From contig NZ_QPKS01000003.1 in assembly GCF_003344535.1 (NCBI RefSeq), positions 1 to 64,000 of the forward strand: a stretch of DNA of 64,000 nt. The letters are read 5' to 3'. The notes under the pieces are model-generated. The model did no database searches. It was not told the origin of the DNA and saw only the letters and a program-made list of their open reading frames with translations. Position 1 is the first letter of the stretch, and each line of letters opens with the position of its first letter. Shown here piece after piece: positions 52,830 to 61,808 of the stretch. The DNA comes from Exiguobacterium flavidum. GTDB lineage: Bacteria > Bacillota > Bacilli > Exiguobacteriales > Exiguobacteriaceae. The position numbers and the translations under genes are program-made.

Positions 52830-53063
52830 TCATGAACGGCTGGATGGTCGTTGTTCGGTCTTTCTGGTCCACTTAATACGGTAAATGAAATATAGCCCTC
52901 TTGCTCCGCCTTGCGCCGGATTGACAGATCCCGCTCTGTCGACGACGATGGGAATGTTCACGATTCATTCTTGTTTCTCGATTTTTTCGCGGGACTCCGC
53001 TATGATGAGAGAGATAATCACTACACAATACCGGCGTTATGCCTCAAAAAGGAGATTTTCGAT

Positions 53064-54176
53064 ATGCCGAAAATGGTCCATCGTTCAAAGACTCGTCCCA
53101 TCCGTGTTGGGGACCTCGTCATTGGTGGAAGCAACGAAGTCATCATCCAAAGTATGACCACTACGAAAACACATGATGTCGAAGCGACTGTCGCTGAGAT
53201 CTTACGTTTAGAGGAAGCAGGGTGCCAGGTCGTCCGTGTCGCTTGTCCTGAGGAGCGCGACGCACTCGCGCTTGCTGAGATCAAGTCGCGCATCAACATC
53301 CCGCTCGTCGTAGACATCCACTTCAACTACAAGCTCGCCCTGATGGCGATCGAAGCAGGCGTCGATAAAATCCGGATCAACCCGGGCAACATCGGTCGTC
53401 GCGAGAAGGTCGAGGCGGTAGTAACAGCCGCGAAGGCTAAAAACATCCCGATCCGGATCGGCGTCAACGCTGGTTCCCTCGAGAAGCACATCCTCGAGAA
53501 GTACGGCTATCCGACAGCCCGTGGAATGGTCGAGAGTGCGCTTCATCACATCAAGATCCTCGAGGATCTCGACTTCCATGACATCATCGTCTCGCTGAAG
53601 GCATCGGACGTCCAGCTCGCCCTCGAAGCTTACCAACTTGCGTCAGAGCACTTCGACTACCCGCTCCACGTCGGCATCACGGAGTCAGGCCCGCTTCGCT
53701 CCGGTTCCCTCAAGTCGGCGGCCGGTCTCGGTGCGATTTTGTCCCGCGGCATCGGCAACACGGTCCGCGTCTCACTCTCAGCTGACCCGGTCGAGGAAGT
53801 CAAGGTCGCGAAGGAAGTCCTGAAATCGTTCGGTCTCGCAGCGAACGCGGCGACGCTCATCTCATGCCCGACATGCGGCCGGATCGAGATCGACCTCATG
53901 TCGATCGCAGCCGAGATCGAGGACTACATCGAGAACATCCAGGCGAACATCAAGGTCGCCGTCCTCGGATGCGCCGTCAACGGACCAGGCGAAGCACGTG
54001 AGGCGGATATCGGCATCGCCGGTGCACGAAGCGAAGGACTCCTCTTCCGTCACGGAGAAATCATCCGTAAGGTACCTGAAGCGACGATGGTCGAGGAACT
54101 GAAGAAGGAAATCGACGCGATCGTGCTCGAGAAGCAGGCTGCACAGGCTGCTGAGAAGGCGAATCTCAAGGCTTGA
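53064..54176 (+). CDS. ispG: 4-hydroxy-3-methylbut-2-en-1-yl diphosphate synthase
   Basis: 370 aa from the ATG at 53064 (AAAGGAG 9 nt upstream). TIM-barrel start [17 protein letters not shown] and [14 protein letters not shown]. The [4Fe-4S] cysteines are in [13 protein letters not shown] and [18 protein letters not shown]. Penultimate MEP-pathway step, with dxs and ispA elsewhere in the window. The 234 bp before it holds no gene; TCGATT-N17-TATGAT is a weak promoter candidate. Confidence 0.97.
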   Translation: MPKMVHRSKTRPIRVGDLVIGGSNEVIIQSMTTTKTHDVEATVAEILRLEEAGCQVVRVACPEERDALALAEIKSRINIPLVVDIHFNYKLALMAIEAGVDKIRINPGNIGRREKVEAVVTAAKAKNIPIRIGVNAGSLEKHILEKYGYPTARGMVESALHHIKILEDLDFHDIIVSLKASDVQLALEAYQLASEHFDYPLHVGITESGPLRSGSLKSAAGLGAILSRGIGNTVRVSLSADPVEEVKVAKEVLKSFGLAANAATLISCPTCGRIEIDLMSIAAEIEDYIENIQANIKVAVLGCAVNGPGEAREADIGIAGARSEGLLFRHGEIIRKVPEATMVEELKKEIDAIVLEKQAAQAAEKANLKA

Positions 54177-54201
54177 CGCTCGAATTGAATCCACTATTTC
54201 G

Positions 54202-54230
54202 AAGACGGTGCCTCGGCATCGTCTTTTTTT
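54202..54230 (+). terminator. Rho-independent terminator after ispG
   Basis: AAGACGGTGC, CTCG loop, GCATCGTCTT (one G-U), T7. Confidence 0.85.
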
Positions 54231-54285
54231 GCGCCGATGTTTGCTTCACTTCCATTTTTGCGTCTCTTCCATTCATGGCGATTTA

Positions 54286-54352
54286 TTGACATTCAGTCCT
54301 CGAGGATTGTGTAATGGATCGTCTCAGGTTATCATATAACCAATACGTTATA
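54286..54352 (+). promoter_or_regulatory. MATE-gshF promoter with overlapping dyad operators
   Basis: TTGACA (54286-54291), 18-nt spacer, TGTAAT is the best promoter. Downstream, GGTTAT-CAT-ATAACC (54327-54341) and TATAAC-CAATAC-GTTATA (54335-54352) are two perfect, overlapping inverted repeats between the promoter and the MATE ribosome site, typical of a roadblock site for a MarR/TetR-type repressor. No regulator gene is adjacent. Confidence 0.55.
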
Positions 54353-54368
54353 TAGTGGAGGTTCACAC

Positions 54369-55697
54369 ATGAAGCAGACCGATCTGACTGCCGGTCCCGT
54401 CCGGAACGTCCTTCTCGCACTTGCTCTGCCGCTCGTCGGCAGTTCGCTCCTTCAATTCACCTACAGCCTCGTCGACATGTTTTTCGTCGGAGCGCTCGGC
54501 AGCGACGCCGTCGCGAGCATCGGGGCCGCAAGCTTCTATATTCTGCTCGGCCAGTCGATTCAGGCAATCATCGTCGTCGGCGCGGGCATCAAAGTCGCTC
54601 AAGCCGTCGGGAAGAAGGATGAGGCATTGGCCATCCGTCAAGTGAAGGCGGCGATGCTTGCGAATCTCGTCTTCGGCCTGTCGTATATGGTCGTCCTGCT
54701 CTTTGCCGGACGCTACCTGATCGGCTTTTTGAACATGGACTCGGATAATGTCGAGGCACTCGCCTATCAATATCTGTCAGTCAGCGCACCGATGTTGCTG
54801 TTCTCCTTTTACAACCTGTTGCATGCACGCCTCTTCTCGAGCTATGGCAACACGACTGCCGCCTTGCGTATCAACGCTGCCGGCGTCATCATCAACATGA
54901 TTCTCTCTCCGATTCTGATCTACCCGCTCGGGTTCGGCGTCGTCGGTGCGGCTCTCGCGACTCTCATCGCCCAGCTCATCATGTTCTTCGCTTTTTACCG
55001 GCGAGGTCTCGCACTTTTCAAAACGTCAGTACCTGTCAAGCCGCTCCGTTCAGACTTTCGCGAGATCTTTCGGCTCGGCTTCCCGATGGCTGCCCAGCGC
55101 GTCCTGTTCACGGCCGTCGGCATCCTGCTCGGGCGAATGATCGGTTCATACGGGACTGACGCCATCGCTGCCCAGCGGATCGGGCTTCAAATCGAATCGG
55201 TCGCCTACATGATGATCGGCGGCTTGAACGGGGCGATCGCAAGCTTCACCGGGCAGAACCTCGGAGCAGGCAAGCGCGAACGGATCCATGAAGGATACAG
55301 GAGCGCAGTCCGCTTCGGGATTCTCTACACGTCTCTGATCACCCTGATCTTCCTGTCGATGCCGCAGCAGCTGATCGGACTGTTCGTCGACGATGCCGGT
55401 ACGATCGAGATCGGTGCAAACTATTTGCGCATCATCGGGATCTCGCTTGCGTTCGCCTCACTCGAGATGGTCGGGAATGGTTATTTCTCGGGCGTCGGAC
55501 TGCCCAAGATCCCGGCCGCGATCAGCATCATCTTCACGATTGGCAGGCTTCCGGTCGCCATGTTGCTTGAACCATATCTCGGCATTGACGCGATTTGGTG
55601 GAGCATCGCGCTGACGAGCATCATCAAGGGACTCATCTCTGCCTGGATGGTCCGACTAACGAAGAAGGAGGTGGACGACCTTGTCCACATCATTTGA
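54369..55697 (+). CDS. MATE-family efflux transporter
   Basis: 442 aa, twelve membrane helices. N-terminal LTAGPVRNVLLALALPLVGSSLLQFTYSLVDMFFVG and the second-half repeat REIFRLGFPMAAQRVLFTAVG are typical of MATE proteins. Exports organic cations or drugs using Na+ or H+. GTGGAGG 7 nt before the ATG. Its 3' end encodes the ribosome site of gshF and overlaps it by 17 bp. Confidence 0.93.
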   Translation: MKQTDLTAGPVRNVLLALALPLVGSSLLQFTYSLVDMFFVGALGSDAVASIGAASFYILLGQSIQAIIVVGAGIKVAQAVGKKDEALAIRQVKAAMLANLVFGLSYMVVLLFAGRYLIGFLNMDSDNVEALAYQYLSVSAPMLLFSFYNLLHARLFSSYGNTTAALRINAAGVIINMILSPILIYPLGFGVVGAALATLIAQLIMFFAFYRRGLALFKTSVPVKPLRSDFREIFRLGFPMAAQRVLFTAVGILLGRMIGSYGTDAIAAQRIGLQIESVAYMMIGGLNGAIASFTGQNLGAGKRERIHEGYRSAVRFGILYTSLITLIFLSMPQQLIGLFVDDAGTIEIGANYLRIIGISLAFASLEMVGNGYFSGVGLPKIPAAISIIFTIGRLPVAMLLEPYLGIDAIWWSIALTSIIKGLISAWMVRLTKKEVDDLVHII

Positions 55698-57972
55698 CCA
55701 TGTACCTGCAGCGCTCAGAATGAGCGGCCTCTTCGCGCTCGAACGCGAGATGCTACGCGTCGACCCTTCCGGAGGACTCGCCTTGACGAACCATCCGGAA
55801 GGTCTCGGTGATAAAGCGGTTCATCCGTACATCACGACCGATTTCGCGGAGAGCCAAGTCGAACTGATCACACCGCCATTCACACGGGTAGAGGATGCCC
55901 ATGACTTTCTCGATGCCTTGTATGATATCGTCTCGAACGAATTGACCGATGAACTCCTCTGGCCGCAATCGATGCCTTGCCGCCTGCCCGATGACGGGGT
56001 GATCCCGCTTGCCGACTTCGGGGATGCCGGTCTCGCAGCCACAGATTATCGCCGTCATCTGCTTGAAAAATACGGTGCCAAGAAGCAACTCATCTCAGGC
56101 ATCCATTTCAATTTCTCGTTCCCTGACGAATTCGTCGCAGCGCTCCATGCCGGTTCTCCCGAAAGAATCGAGCAGTTCAGGTCGGATCTCTATCTGAAGC
56201 TGACACGTAACTTCCTGCGCTATCGCTGGCTCATCGTCTATCTCTTCGGCAGTACGCCGCTCGTCCACTCGACCTATGAGCAACGCTGCGTCAGTCAGAT
56301 GCAGGCCTTGTCTTCCGATGCCTTTTCGAACGAAGTCGCTTTGTCCTACCGAAATAGTGATTGCGGCTATACGAACGCGGAACCGCTTTTCCCGGACTAC
56401 TCGTCGCTTTCACGTTACATCGACAGTGTGCAGGCGTTCATCGACGACGGCCGGATCGCTCAGCCGAGCGAGCTCTACTCGCCGATCCGGATCAAGACCT
56501 CGAACGGACGCAACGACCTGTCTGCGCTCGCGGATCACGGAATCGAGTACATCGAGATCCGCAACATCGACCTCAACCCGTTCGAGAAGGCCGGCATCGC
56601 CCTCGACGATCTCCGATTCCTCCACCTGTTCCTCCTCTACATGGCGCTGAAGGAGGAAGCCGATTCGGACGATTGGCAGCGTGAAGCGTTCCATAATCAG
56701 CAGCTCGTCGCGAAACATGGTCTACTGCCTGAATTAAAACTTCTCTCTTCCGGCAGGGAGGTCGACTTCAAGGAGATGCGGGAGGACCTGCTCGATCAGC
56801 TCATGGCGTTCGCGAAGCATTATGAGCTCGGAGGCAGTGATGTCCTTGCGTCCGTCCGCTCTCGCCTGTCGGACACGCACAACACCTACTCACACCTTGC
56901 AAAGGAAGCAGTCCGTACATCCGGTTTCATCGAATGGTCGCTCGAGCTCGCCCGGGACTACCAGCGACAAGCTTTCGAAAAGCGCTTCTCCCTGAAGGGA
57001 TACACCGACATGGAACTCTCGACCCAGATCGTCATGAAGTCGGCCATGAAACGCGGTCTTCGGACGGAGGTGATCGATCGGGCCGATCAGTTCATCCGCA
57101 TCCACGGCAGGAAGCGAACCGAATATCTCAAGCAGGCGACGAAGACGTCGCGCGATTCCTACATCAGCGTCCTGATGATGGAGAACAAGACGGTGACGAA
57201 ACAGGTGCTCGCTGAAGCAGGCATCCGTGTGCCGACAGGCGTCGAACTCCGGAACGAGGACGAATTGACGGCCATTCATGCCGACTATTCGTCCGGTATC
57301 GTCCTGAAACCGAAATCGACCAACTTCGGACTCGGCGTCACGATCTTCCCGGGTCGGGCGACACTCGAGGACGCGCTTGCTGCCTTTCGATTCGCGAGGA
57401 CGTTCGACGACACCGTCCTGCTCGAGACGTTTCTGCGGGGCAAGGAATACCGCTTCCTCGTGATTGATGATGCGGTCGAAGGCGTCCTCCACCGCGTCCC
57501 GGCAAACGTCGAAGGCGACGGTCACTCGACGATCAAAGAACTCGTCAACCGCAAGAATGAGGATCCGCTCCGCGGCAAGGGCTACAAGACGCCGCTCGAG
57601 AAGATCGAGCTTGATGCGATCGCTCTTCACTTCCTGCAGCAGCAAGGCAAGTCGGTCGATTCGATTCCCGTGCCGGGCGAGACCGTTTTTCTGCGCGAGA
57701 ATTCGAACATCAGCACGGGCGGCGACAGCGTCGATTATACGGACAGTGTTCCCGACTACTATAAACAGATTGCCGTCAAGGCGGCGAAGGCCGTCGGTGC
57801 GAAGGTATGCGGAGTCGATATGATGATTCCTGACTTGACGAGCGAAGGGGAATACGGCATCATCGAGCTCAACTTCAATCCGGCGATCCACATCCACTGC
57901 TTCCCTCACATCGGGCGTGAACGGGACATCGGCAGCAAAGTGCTCGACCTCGTCTTCAACAAGAGGACTTGA
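55681..57972 (+). CDS. gshF: Bifunctional glutamate-cysteine ligase / glutathione synthetase
   Basis: 763 aa, TTG start at 55681 with AAGGAGGTGG 6 nt upstream. Residues 1 to about 460 form the GshA-type domain (LEREMLRVDPSGGLALTNHPEGLGDK, IHFNFSFPD, LPFY-like LFPDYSSLSRYI, YIEIRNIDLNPF). Residues about 485-760 form an ATP-grasp domain (KPKSTNFGLGVTIFPG, LLETFLRGKEYRFLVID, GVDMMIPDL, IIELNFNPAIHIHCFP). It makes gamma-Glu-Cys and then glutathione in one chain. Glutathione is uncommon in Bacillales, which mostly use bacillithiol. Confidence 0.95.
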   Translation: MSTSFDHVPAALRMSGLFALEREMLRVDPSGGLALTNHPEGLGDKAVHPYITTDFAESQVELITPPFTRVEDAHDFLDALYDIVSNELTDELLWPQSMPCRLPDDGVIPLADFGDAGLAATDYRRHLLEKYGAKKQLISGIHFNFSFPDEFVAALHAGSPERIEQFRSDLYLKLTRNFLRYRWLIVYLFGSTPLVHSTYEQRCVSQMQALSSDAFSNEVALSYRNSDCGYTNAEPLFPDYSSLSRYIDSVQAFIDDGRIAQPSELYSPIRIKTSNGRNDLSALADHGIEYIEIRNIDLNPFEKAGIALDDLRFLHLFLLYMALKEEADSDDWQREAFHNQQLVAKHGLLPELKLLSSGREVDFKEMREDLLDQLMAFAKHYELGGSDVLASVRSRLSDTHNTYSHLAKEAVRTSGFIEWSLELARDYQRQAFEKRFSLKGYTDMELSTQIVMKSAMKRGLRTEVIDRADQFIRIHGRKRTEYLKQATKTSRDSYISVLMMENKTVTKQVLAEAGIRVPTGVELRNEDELTAIHADYSSGIVLKPKSTNFGLGVTIFPGRATLEDALAAFRFARTFDDTVLLETFLRGKEYRFLVIDDAVEGVLHRVPANVEGDGHSTIKELVNRKNEDPLRGKGYKTPLEKIELDAIALHFLQQQGKSVDSIPVPGETVFLRENSNISTGGDSVDYTDSVPDYYKQIAVKAAKAVGAKVCGVDMMIPDLTSEGEYGIIELNFNPAIHIHCFPHIGRERDIGSKVLDLVFNKRT

Positions 57973-58056
57973 TTCGCGTATAATCCTCTTTGCTCACCTG
58001 CAACGGGTTCTATGCTATACTGTTTGCAGAATTCTAAAAGGACGCAGGTGAGTCAG

Positions 58057-58626
58057 ATGAAAATCGGAATCGATATCGACGGCACGATCACACATCCGTC
58101 ATCGTGCTTCAACTATATGAACAAATATCTCGGTACGACGATCGACTTCGCGAACGCTGCCGAGTACGAACTCCACACGTATACGGACATGGAGCAGATC
58201 GAGTTTTGGGAGTTCATGGTCAAGTCCGGGCATGAATCCGGCATCTACCGGGAGTCCCTCCCGCAAGACCTCGTCAAGGAACATCTGTGGCAACTACGGA
58301 AACACTACTCGCTCCATTACGTGACGGCTCGCTCCGAAGCTGTCCGTCCAGTCACGGAGGAGTGGATCAAGCAGCATGAGTTGCCGCTCGATTCGCTCAT
58401 CATGACCGGCAGCCACGACAAGGTGCAAGTCGTCCGGGACCTCTCGCTCGACCTGTTCATGGAGGACCGGCTCGAGAACGCGCTGCAGATTGCCGAGGAG
58501 ACGTCGATTCCGGTCATCCTGTTCGACGCTCCATACAACAGGAAGTCCCTGCCGAGCGGTATCGTCCGTGTCAACACATGGGACGAGGCCGTGCAAGAAA
58601 TCCATAAGTTCGCACCGACCCGTTAA
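58057..58626 (+). CDS. yqfW: HAD-family phosphatase (YqfW-like, 5' nucleotidase type)
   Basis: 189 aa from the ATG at 58057 (AGGTGAG 4-5 nt upstream; the longer frame from 58012 lacks support). HAD motif I is GIDIDGTIT with two Asp at residues 5 and 7, motif II YVTARSE, motif III K in GSHDKVQVV, motif IV FMEDRLENA. Same family and neighbourhood as Bacillus YqfW. TGC-TATACT at 58013-58021 is an extended -10. Substrate unknown. Confidence 0.87.
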   Translation: MKIGIDIDGTITHPSSCFNYMNKYLGTTIDFANAAEYELHTYTDMEQIEFWEFMVKSGHESGIYRESLPQDLVKEHLWQLRKHYSLHYVTARSEAVRPVTEEWIKQHELPLDSLIMTGSHDKVQVVRDLSLDLFMEDRLENALQIAEETSIPVILFDAPYNRKSLPSGIVRVNTWDEAVQEIHKFAPTR

Positions 58627-58677
58627 GCAAAAGAATGGCCCTCGTTCCGCCACTGGAACGAGGGCCATTCTTTTGCT
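58626..58677. terminator. 23-bp perfect bidirectional terminator
   Basis: A 23-bp perfect inverted repeat with a 6-nt loop, starting at the last base of the yqfW stop. A4/T4 tracts lie near each base, so it can serve yqfW (plus) and the 58704 gene (minus). Confidence 0.82.
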
Positions 58678-58703
58678 CTATCGAAACGGTCGAATTCACC
58701 GAA

Positions 58704-59813
58704 TCAACGCTCTGCGAGATTCGCGTGCAGGAGACGGAACTGGACGTCCTCGTTCCCTTTCAGCTTCGCCTCGAAGACGGTCTCGTCCTTTTCGATGTCG
58801 TGGATCTGGACGAAGACGATCCCCTCCTTCGCATCCTGCTTTTGCTGTGCCAGGACGAGCTTGCCGTCGACCACATCGATCATCCGGTCACCCTCCTTCG
58901 CCGTCGAACGGGCAGGAAGCTTTAATTCTTTTCCTTTCATCGTTCTCAGATCGAAAATCGTCACCTCATGTCTCGGTTCATTCTCCTCTTCGTTCGGCAG
59001 CTGGACGAGCAGATCGCCATATTGCGAAAGACCGTATGAGTCCTTCCTGACGAGACGGTCCAGTTCAGGGAACGGGACGAGTTTCCCAGCTTCGAGCACG
59101 AAATGGCTCTGCGATTCCACTTCTTCCCCGTCACTGATGGTTCGCACGAAGATCGCATTCTCCCGAGTTGTCCGTTCCTGGTCGAAGATGACGGTCAAAT
59201 CCCCGTTGTGAGACGTACCTTCCTCGATCATGCGCTTCGACATCCGTTTCCCCTTCAAATCGACGGTCACGATCGAGAACTTGCTCGTCACCTCCTCGTT
59301 CTGATAATCGAATTCCTCGAGCAGCAGGTCGGCGGTATTCCCGTCCGCTGAGATCAGCCGGTGCAGTGTCGCATCTTCAGCGATGTCCTGTTTCGGAATG
59401 ACTGTCGTCGTCAGCTTCGATTTCTTTTTCTCCCATACTCTCACTTCGATCGTCTTTTCATTCAGTCCGTAAAGCGAGACTCGTTCCTCCGATTCCGAGA
59501 CGACGTTCACATACGGTTGCCCGCGCATCAGTTCAGGATAAGCCGCGTCCATCTCGTACATATCATTCCCGAGTGTCTGGTCTGCGAGGAAGAATCTCGA
59601 TGATGTCTCCACCTTTCCGTTCCCCCGGACAGTGAACCAGTCTTCATCATTAATGACCCCCGTCAGTTCGAGGCGATCTTTCCAAGAAATGTCTCCCTGT
59701 TGCTCTACGAGGCGGAATCTAAGATCCGGCTGAGCCGCAGCATAGCCGAAGAACGACCCGATCCCGATCGTGATGACGGCGAGCATTGCTGTCAAGTGCA
59801 TGTATTTTCGCAT
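58704..59813 (-). CDS. Secreted or membrane-anchored protein in a YtrA-type ABC operon
   Basis: 369 aa. N-terminal hydrophobic segment (about 5-27) ending AAAQP could be a signal peptide or anchor. The rest is a soluble, beta-rich domain with repeated patterns such as LLLEEFDYQ, VTIFDLRTMKGKEL and IDVVDGKLVLAQQ that suggest a beta-propeller. I recognise no named family. It is the last gene after GntR, ATPase and permease (10 bp gap), so it probably works with the transporter as an extracytoplasmic component. Confidence 0.75.
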   Translation of the reverse strand: MRKYMHLTAMLAVITIGIGSFFGYAAAQPDLRFRLVEQQGDISWKDRLELTGVINDEDWFTVRGNGKVETSSRFFLADQTLGNDMYEMDAAYPELMRGQPYVNVVSESEERVSLYGLNEKTIEVRVWEKKKSKLTTTVIPKQDIAEDATLHRLISADGNTADLLLEEFDYQNEEVTSKFSIVTVDLKGKRMSKRMIEEGTSHNGDLTVIFDQERTTRENAIFVRTISDGEEVESQSHFVLEAGKLVPFPELDRLVRKDSYGLSQYGDLLVQLPNEEENEPRHEVTIFDLRTMKGKELKLPARSTAKEGDRMIDVVDGKLVLAQQKQDAKEGIVFVQIHDIEKDETVFEAKLKGNEDVQFRLLHANLAER

Positions 59814-59823
59814 AGATTTCTCC

Positions 59824-60648
59824 TTATACCGTTATTTTTTTCGAGACTGTCCGTAAACCGATGATGACGAGGAACGCCAGATAGAGGAAGGTGAACGCGA
59901 GGAAGAGCATCCCCTTCTCGTTCGCGAATAGATGATCACTGTTGATCACTAACAGCGTCGCCCCATATACCGCCCCAAGGATCACAAATTGAAGAAAAAT
60001 ACGGATGACTTTTTTTCCTTTGCGGTAAGACCGTTCAATCAAGACGAGAGTGAAGATGAAGACGATCAACAATAACGCAAACAGGTAGATGAGAGCAAAA
60101 TTCGGTAAGTAGAAGTCGTACAGATACATCAGACCTGAGCGTTCGAGCACCGCCGCGATCGACACCCGCTCGAACAGCTCAGGCGGAAGCAGCAAATCAT
60201 GCAACGGGGCAAGAACGAAGAACATCAGCCACTGGATTGCGACGAATCCGAACATCAGCAGGACGATCGTCGTCAATTTAGCGAAGTAGATCGACGAACG
60301 GCTTCCCGGGAGCAACAGCAGACGATATATGTAGTTTGTCTTGCCGAACCAGTCCCGATACCAGATGACGAACGCGCTGATCAAAATGACCATCATCCCT
60401 GCTCCGAGAATGAGCAGGAACGGTCCGGACGCGACGACTTGCGCGAAGGACGACTTCCCGTAAGCGTCAATCGCCTCCTGCATCGACACGCCATTCTCCC
60501 GCATGAAGGTTTCGATTTTCCCCTCGTGCATTTTTGTGATGGCTGCCGTCAAGATGAACTCAAGCAACATGAGGACGGCGACTACGATCAAATATGGTTT
60601 CGCAGTCCGCTTCAGTTCCTCGTTCGTAAGCAACAGATACTTCTTCAT
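59824..60648 (-). CDS. ABC-2-type transporter permease
   Basis: 274 aa, six membrane segments (about 17-37, 75-97, 120-145, 170-200, 215-235, 245-265). Overlaps the ATPase stop as ATGA. Resembles permeases encoded with YtrA-type regulators. Substrate unknown; related systems answer cell-wall antibiotics. Confidence 0.85.
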   Translation of the reverse strand: MKKYLLLTNEELKRTAKPYLIVVAVLMLLEFILTAAITKMHEGKIETFMRENGVSMQEAIDAYGKSSFAQVVASGPFLLILGAGMMVILISAFVIWYRDWFGKTNYIYRLLLLPGSRSSIYFAKLTTIVLLMFGFVAIQWLMFFVLAPLHDLLLPPELFERVSIAAVLERSGLMYLYDFYLPNFALIYLFALLLIVFIFTLVLIERSYRKGKKVIRIFLQFVILGAVYGATLLVINSDHLFANEKGMLFLAFTFLYLAFLVIIGLRTVSKKITV

Positions 60649-61322
60649 CGCGCGTACACCTCCCGCATCCGGTCCTGGACCGATTTTCCGTGCAGTTCCC
60701 GCATCTCTTCCGCGTCGTGTTCGTCGATGACCCGGCCGTCCTGCAGAAAGATGACGCGGTCGATCAAGTGCTCGATCTCGTCGATCTCGTGCGTCGTCAT
60801 CAGAATGCCCCGTCCTTCCATGAATTCGCTCGTGAAGATCCAGGCGATTTGCTCCTTCGTGAAGATATCGATGCCTGCGAGCGGCTCGTCGAGAATCAAA
60901 TAGGGACGGTCGAGCGCGAATCCGAGAATCAGGTTGAACTTCGCCTGGTTTCCTTTCGACAGGTCGGTGATCACGTCGGTCCGCATCAATTGGAACGTCC
61001 GGAGCAGACTTTCAGCCGTCTCACCGTTCCAGTCCGCATAGTGGTCGTTCATATAGTCGAGAGCATCTCCGACCGTCATATGACCGGGCATCGTCTGGAG
61101 GTCTGGTATGTAGGCGACGGCATCCTTACTGCCTGTGCCGTCGATGAGGACTGTTCCAGAGTCGAGCGGGATCAGCCCCATGATACCTTTCAAAATCGTC
61201 GATTTCCCTGCACCGTTCAATCCGATCAGGCACGTCAGCGTATTCGGTTGGACGGTGAACGAGACATTATCAAGCACGTTTTTTCTTCCGTAACGTTTCT
61301 TTAATCCGTGTACCTCAAGCAT
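60645..61322 (-). CDS. ABC transporter ATP-binding protein (YtrB/BcrA type)
   Basis: 225 aa. Walker A GLNGAGKSTIL (about 36-46), signature region DLSKGNQAKFNLILG (a degenerate LSGGQ), Walker B LILDEPLAGID, switch TTHEIDEIE. Single-domain ATPase that would dimerise with the downstream permease. Overlaps gntR by 8 bp. Confidence 0.92.
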   Translation of the reverse strand: MLEVHGLKKRYGRKNVLDNVSFTVQPNTLTCLIGLNGAGKSTILKGIMGLIPLDSGTVLIDGTGSKDAVAYIPDLQTMPGHMTVGDALDYMNDHYADWNGETAESLLRTFQLMRTDVITDLSKGNQAKFNLILGFALDRPYLILDEPLAGIDIFTKEQIAWIFTSEFMEGRGILMTTHEIDEIEHLIDRVIFLQDGRVIDEHDAEEMRELHGKSVQDRMREVYAR

Positions 61323-61695
61323 GCTGTTTCCCCCTGTTCGCGTAAGCTTGTTCGATCTTACCTACCACTTCCGGAAGCGGTGCGCCGATCGCCTGGACGG
61401 ACTGAATGAATTCAGTGACTGCCGCCTCCAGAAGCTCGCTCCGGATTTTCTCGACGATTCGTTCATCCATCGTGATTCGGCTCGGTACGTTTCGTTCGGT
61501 CGTGATCAATTGTTGTTCCTCCATTTCCTTATATGCGCGCTGCGCAGTGTTCGGGTTGATCCCGAGCTGTGCCGCCAGTTCACGCCGGGACGGAATCTCC
61601 TGACCGGGCGCGAGTTCCCTCGTCGCGATGCGTTGCTTGAACAGCGCGATGACTTGAAGATAGACGGGAATCCGTTGGTCGAATTCGTAGGACAT
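61315..61695 (-). CDS. GntR-family transcriptional regulator, YtrA subfamily
   Basis: 126 aa from the ATG at 61695. Winged helix IASRELAPGQEIPSRRELAAQLGINPNTAQRAYKEMEEQ (about 27-68; ERELAPGQ-like start) and a short C-terminal dimerisation segment, as in the YtrA subfamily. It likely represses its own operon; a perfect dyad lies between the promoter and this start. Confidence 0.92.
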   Translation of the reverse strand: MSYEFDQRIPVYLQVIALFKQRIATRELAPGQEIPSRRELAAQLGINPNTAQRAYKEMEEQQLITTERNVPSRITMDERIVEKIRSELLEAAVTEFIQSVQAIGAPLPEVVGKIEQAYANRGKQHA

Positions 61696-61717
61696 CCGGG
61701 CATCATCCTTCCTTACT

Positions 61718-61777
61718 GTATTAAGTGAGTAATACACCTGTTAACTGTATGATATGCATAATACACTTTTTCGTCAA
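61718..61777 (-). promoter_or_regulatory. Promoter and GntR operator of the ABC operon
   Basis: Minus strand TTGACG (61772-61777), 17-nt spacer, TATCAT (61749-61754). Downstream, GTATTA-N6-TAATAC (61718-61735) is a perfect inverted repeat over the transcribed start, 22 bp before the gntR ATG. A typical autorepression layout. Confidence 0.7.
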
Positions 61778-61778
61778 C

Positions 61779-61808
61779 AAAAAAACCACCTTTTTTGTAA
61801 AAGGTGAT
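61779..61808 (-). terminator. Rho-independent terminator after the NAD(P)HX repair gene
   Basis: Minus strand ATCACCTTTT/AAAAGGTGGT, loop ACAA, T6 or longer, abutting the stop. Confidence 0.85.

Noticed and set aside
56890-57909. Long minus-strand open frame (339 codons) opposite gshF
   Set aside because: It lies wholly antisense to a conserved enzyme, its composition is Arg/Asp/Leu-rich as expected from the complement of biased codons, and no ribosome site or family resemblance is seen.
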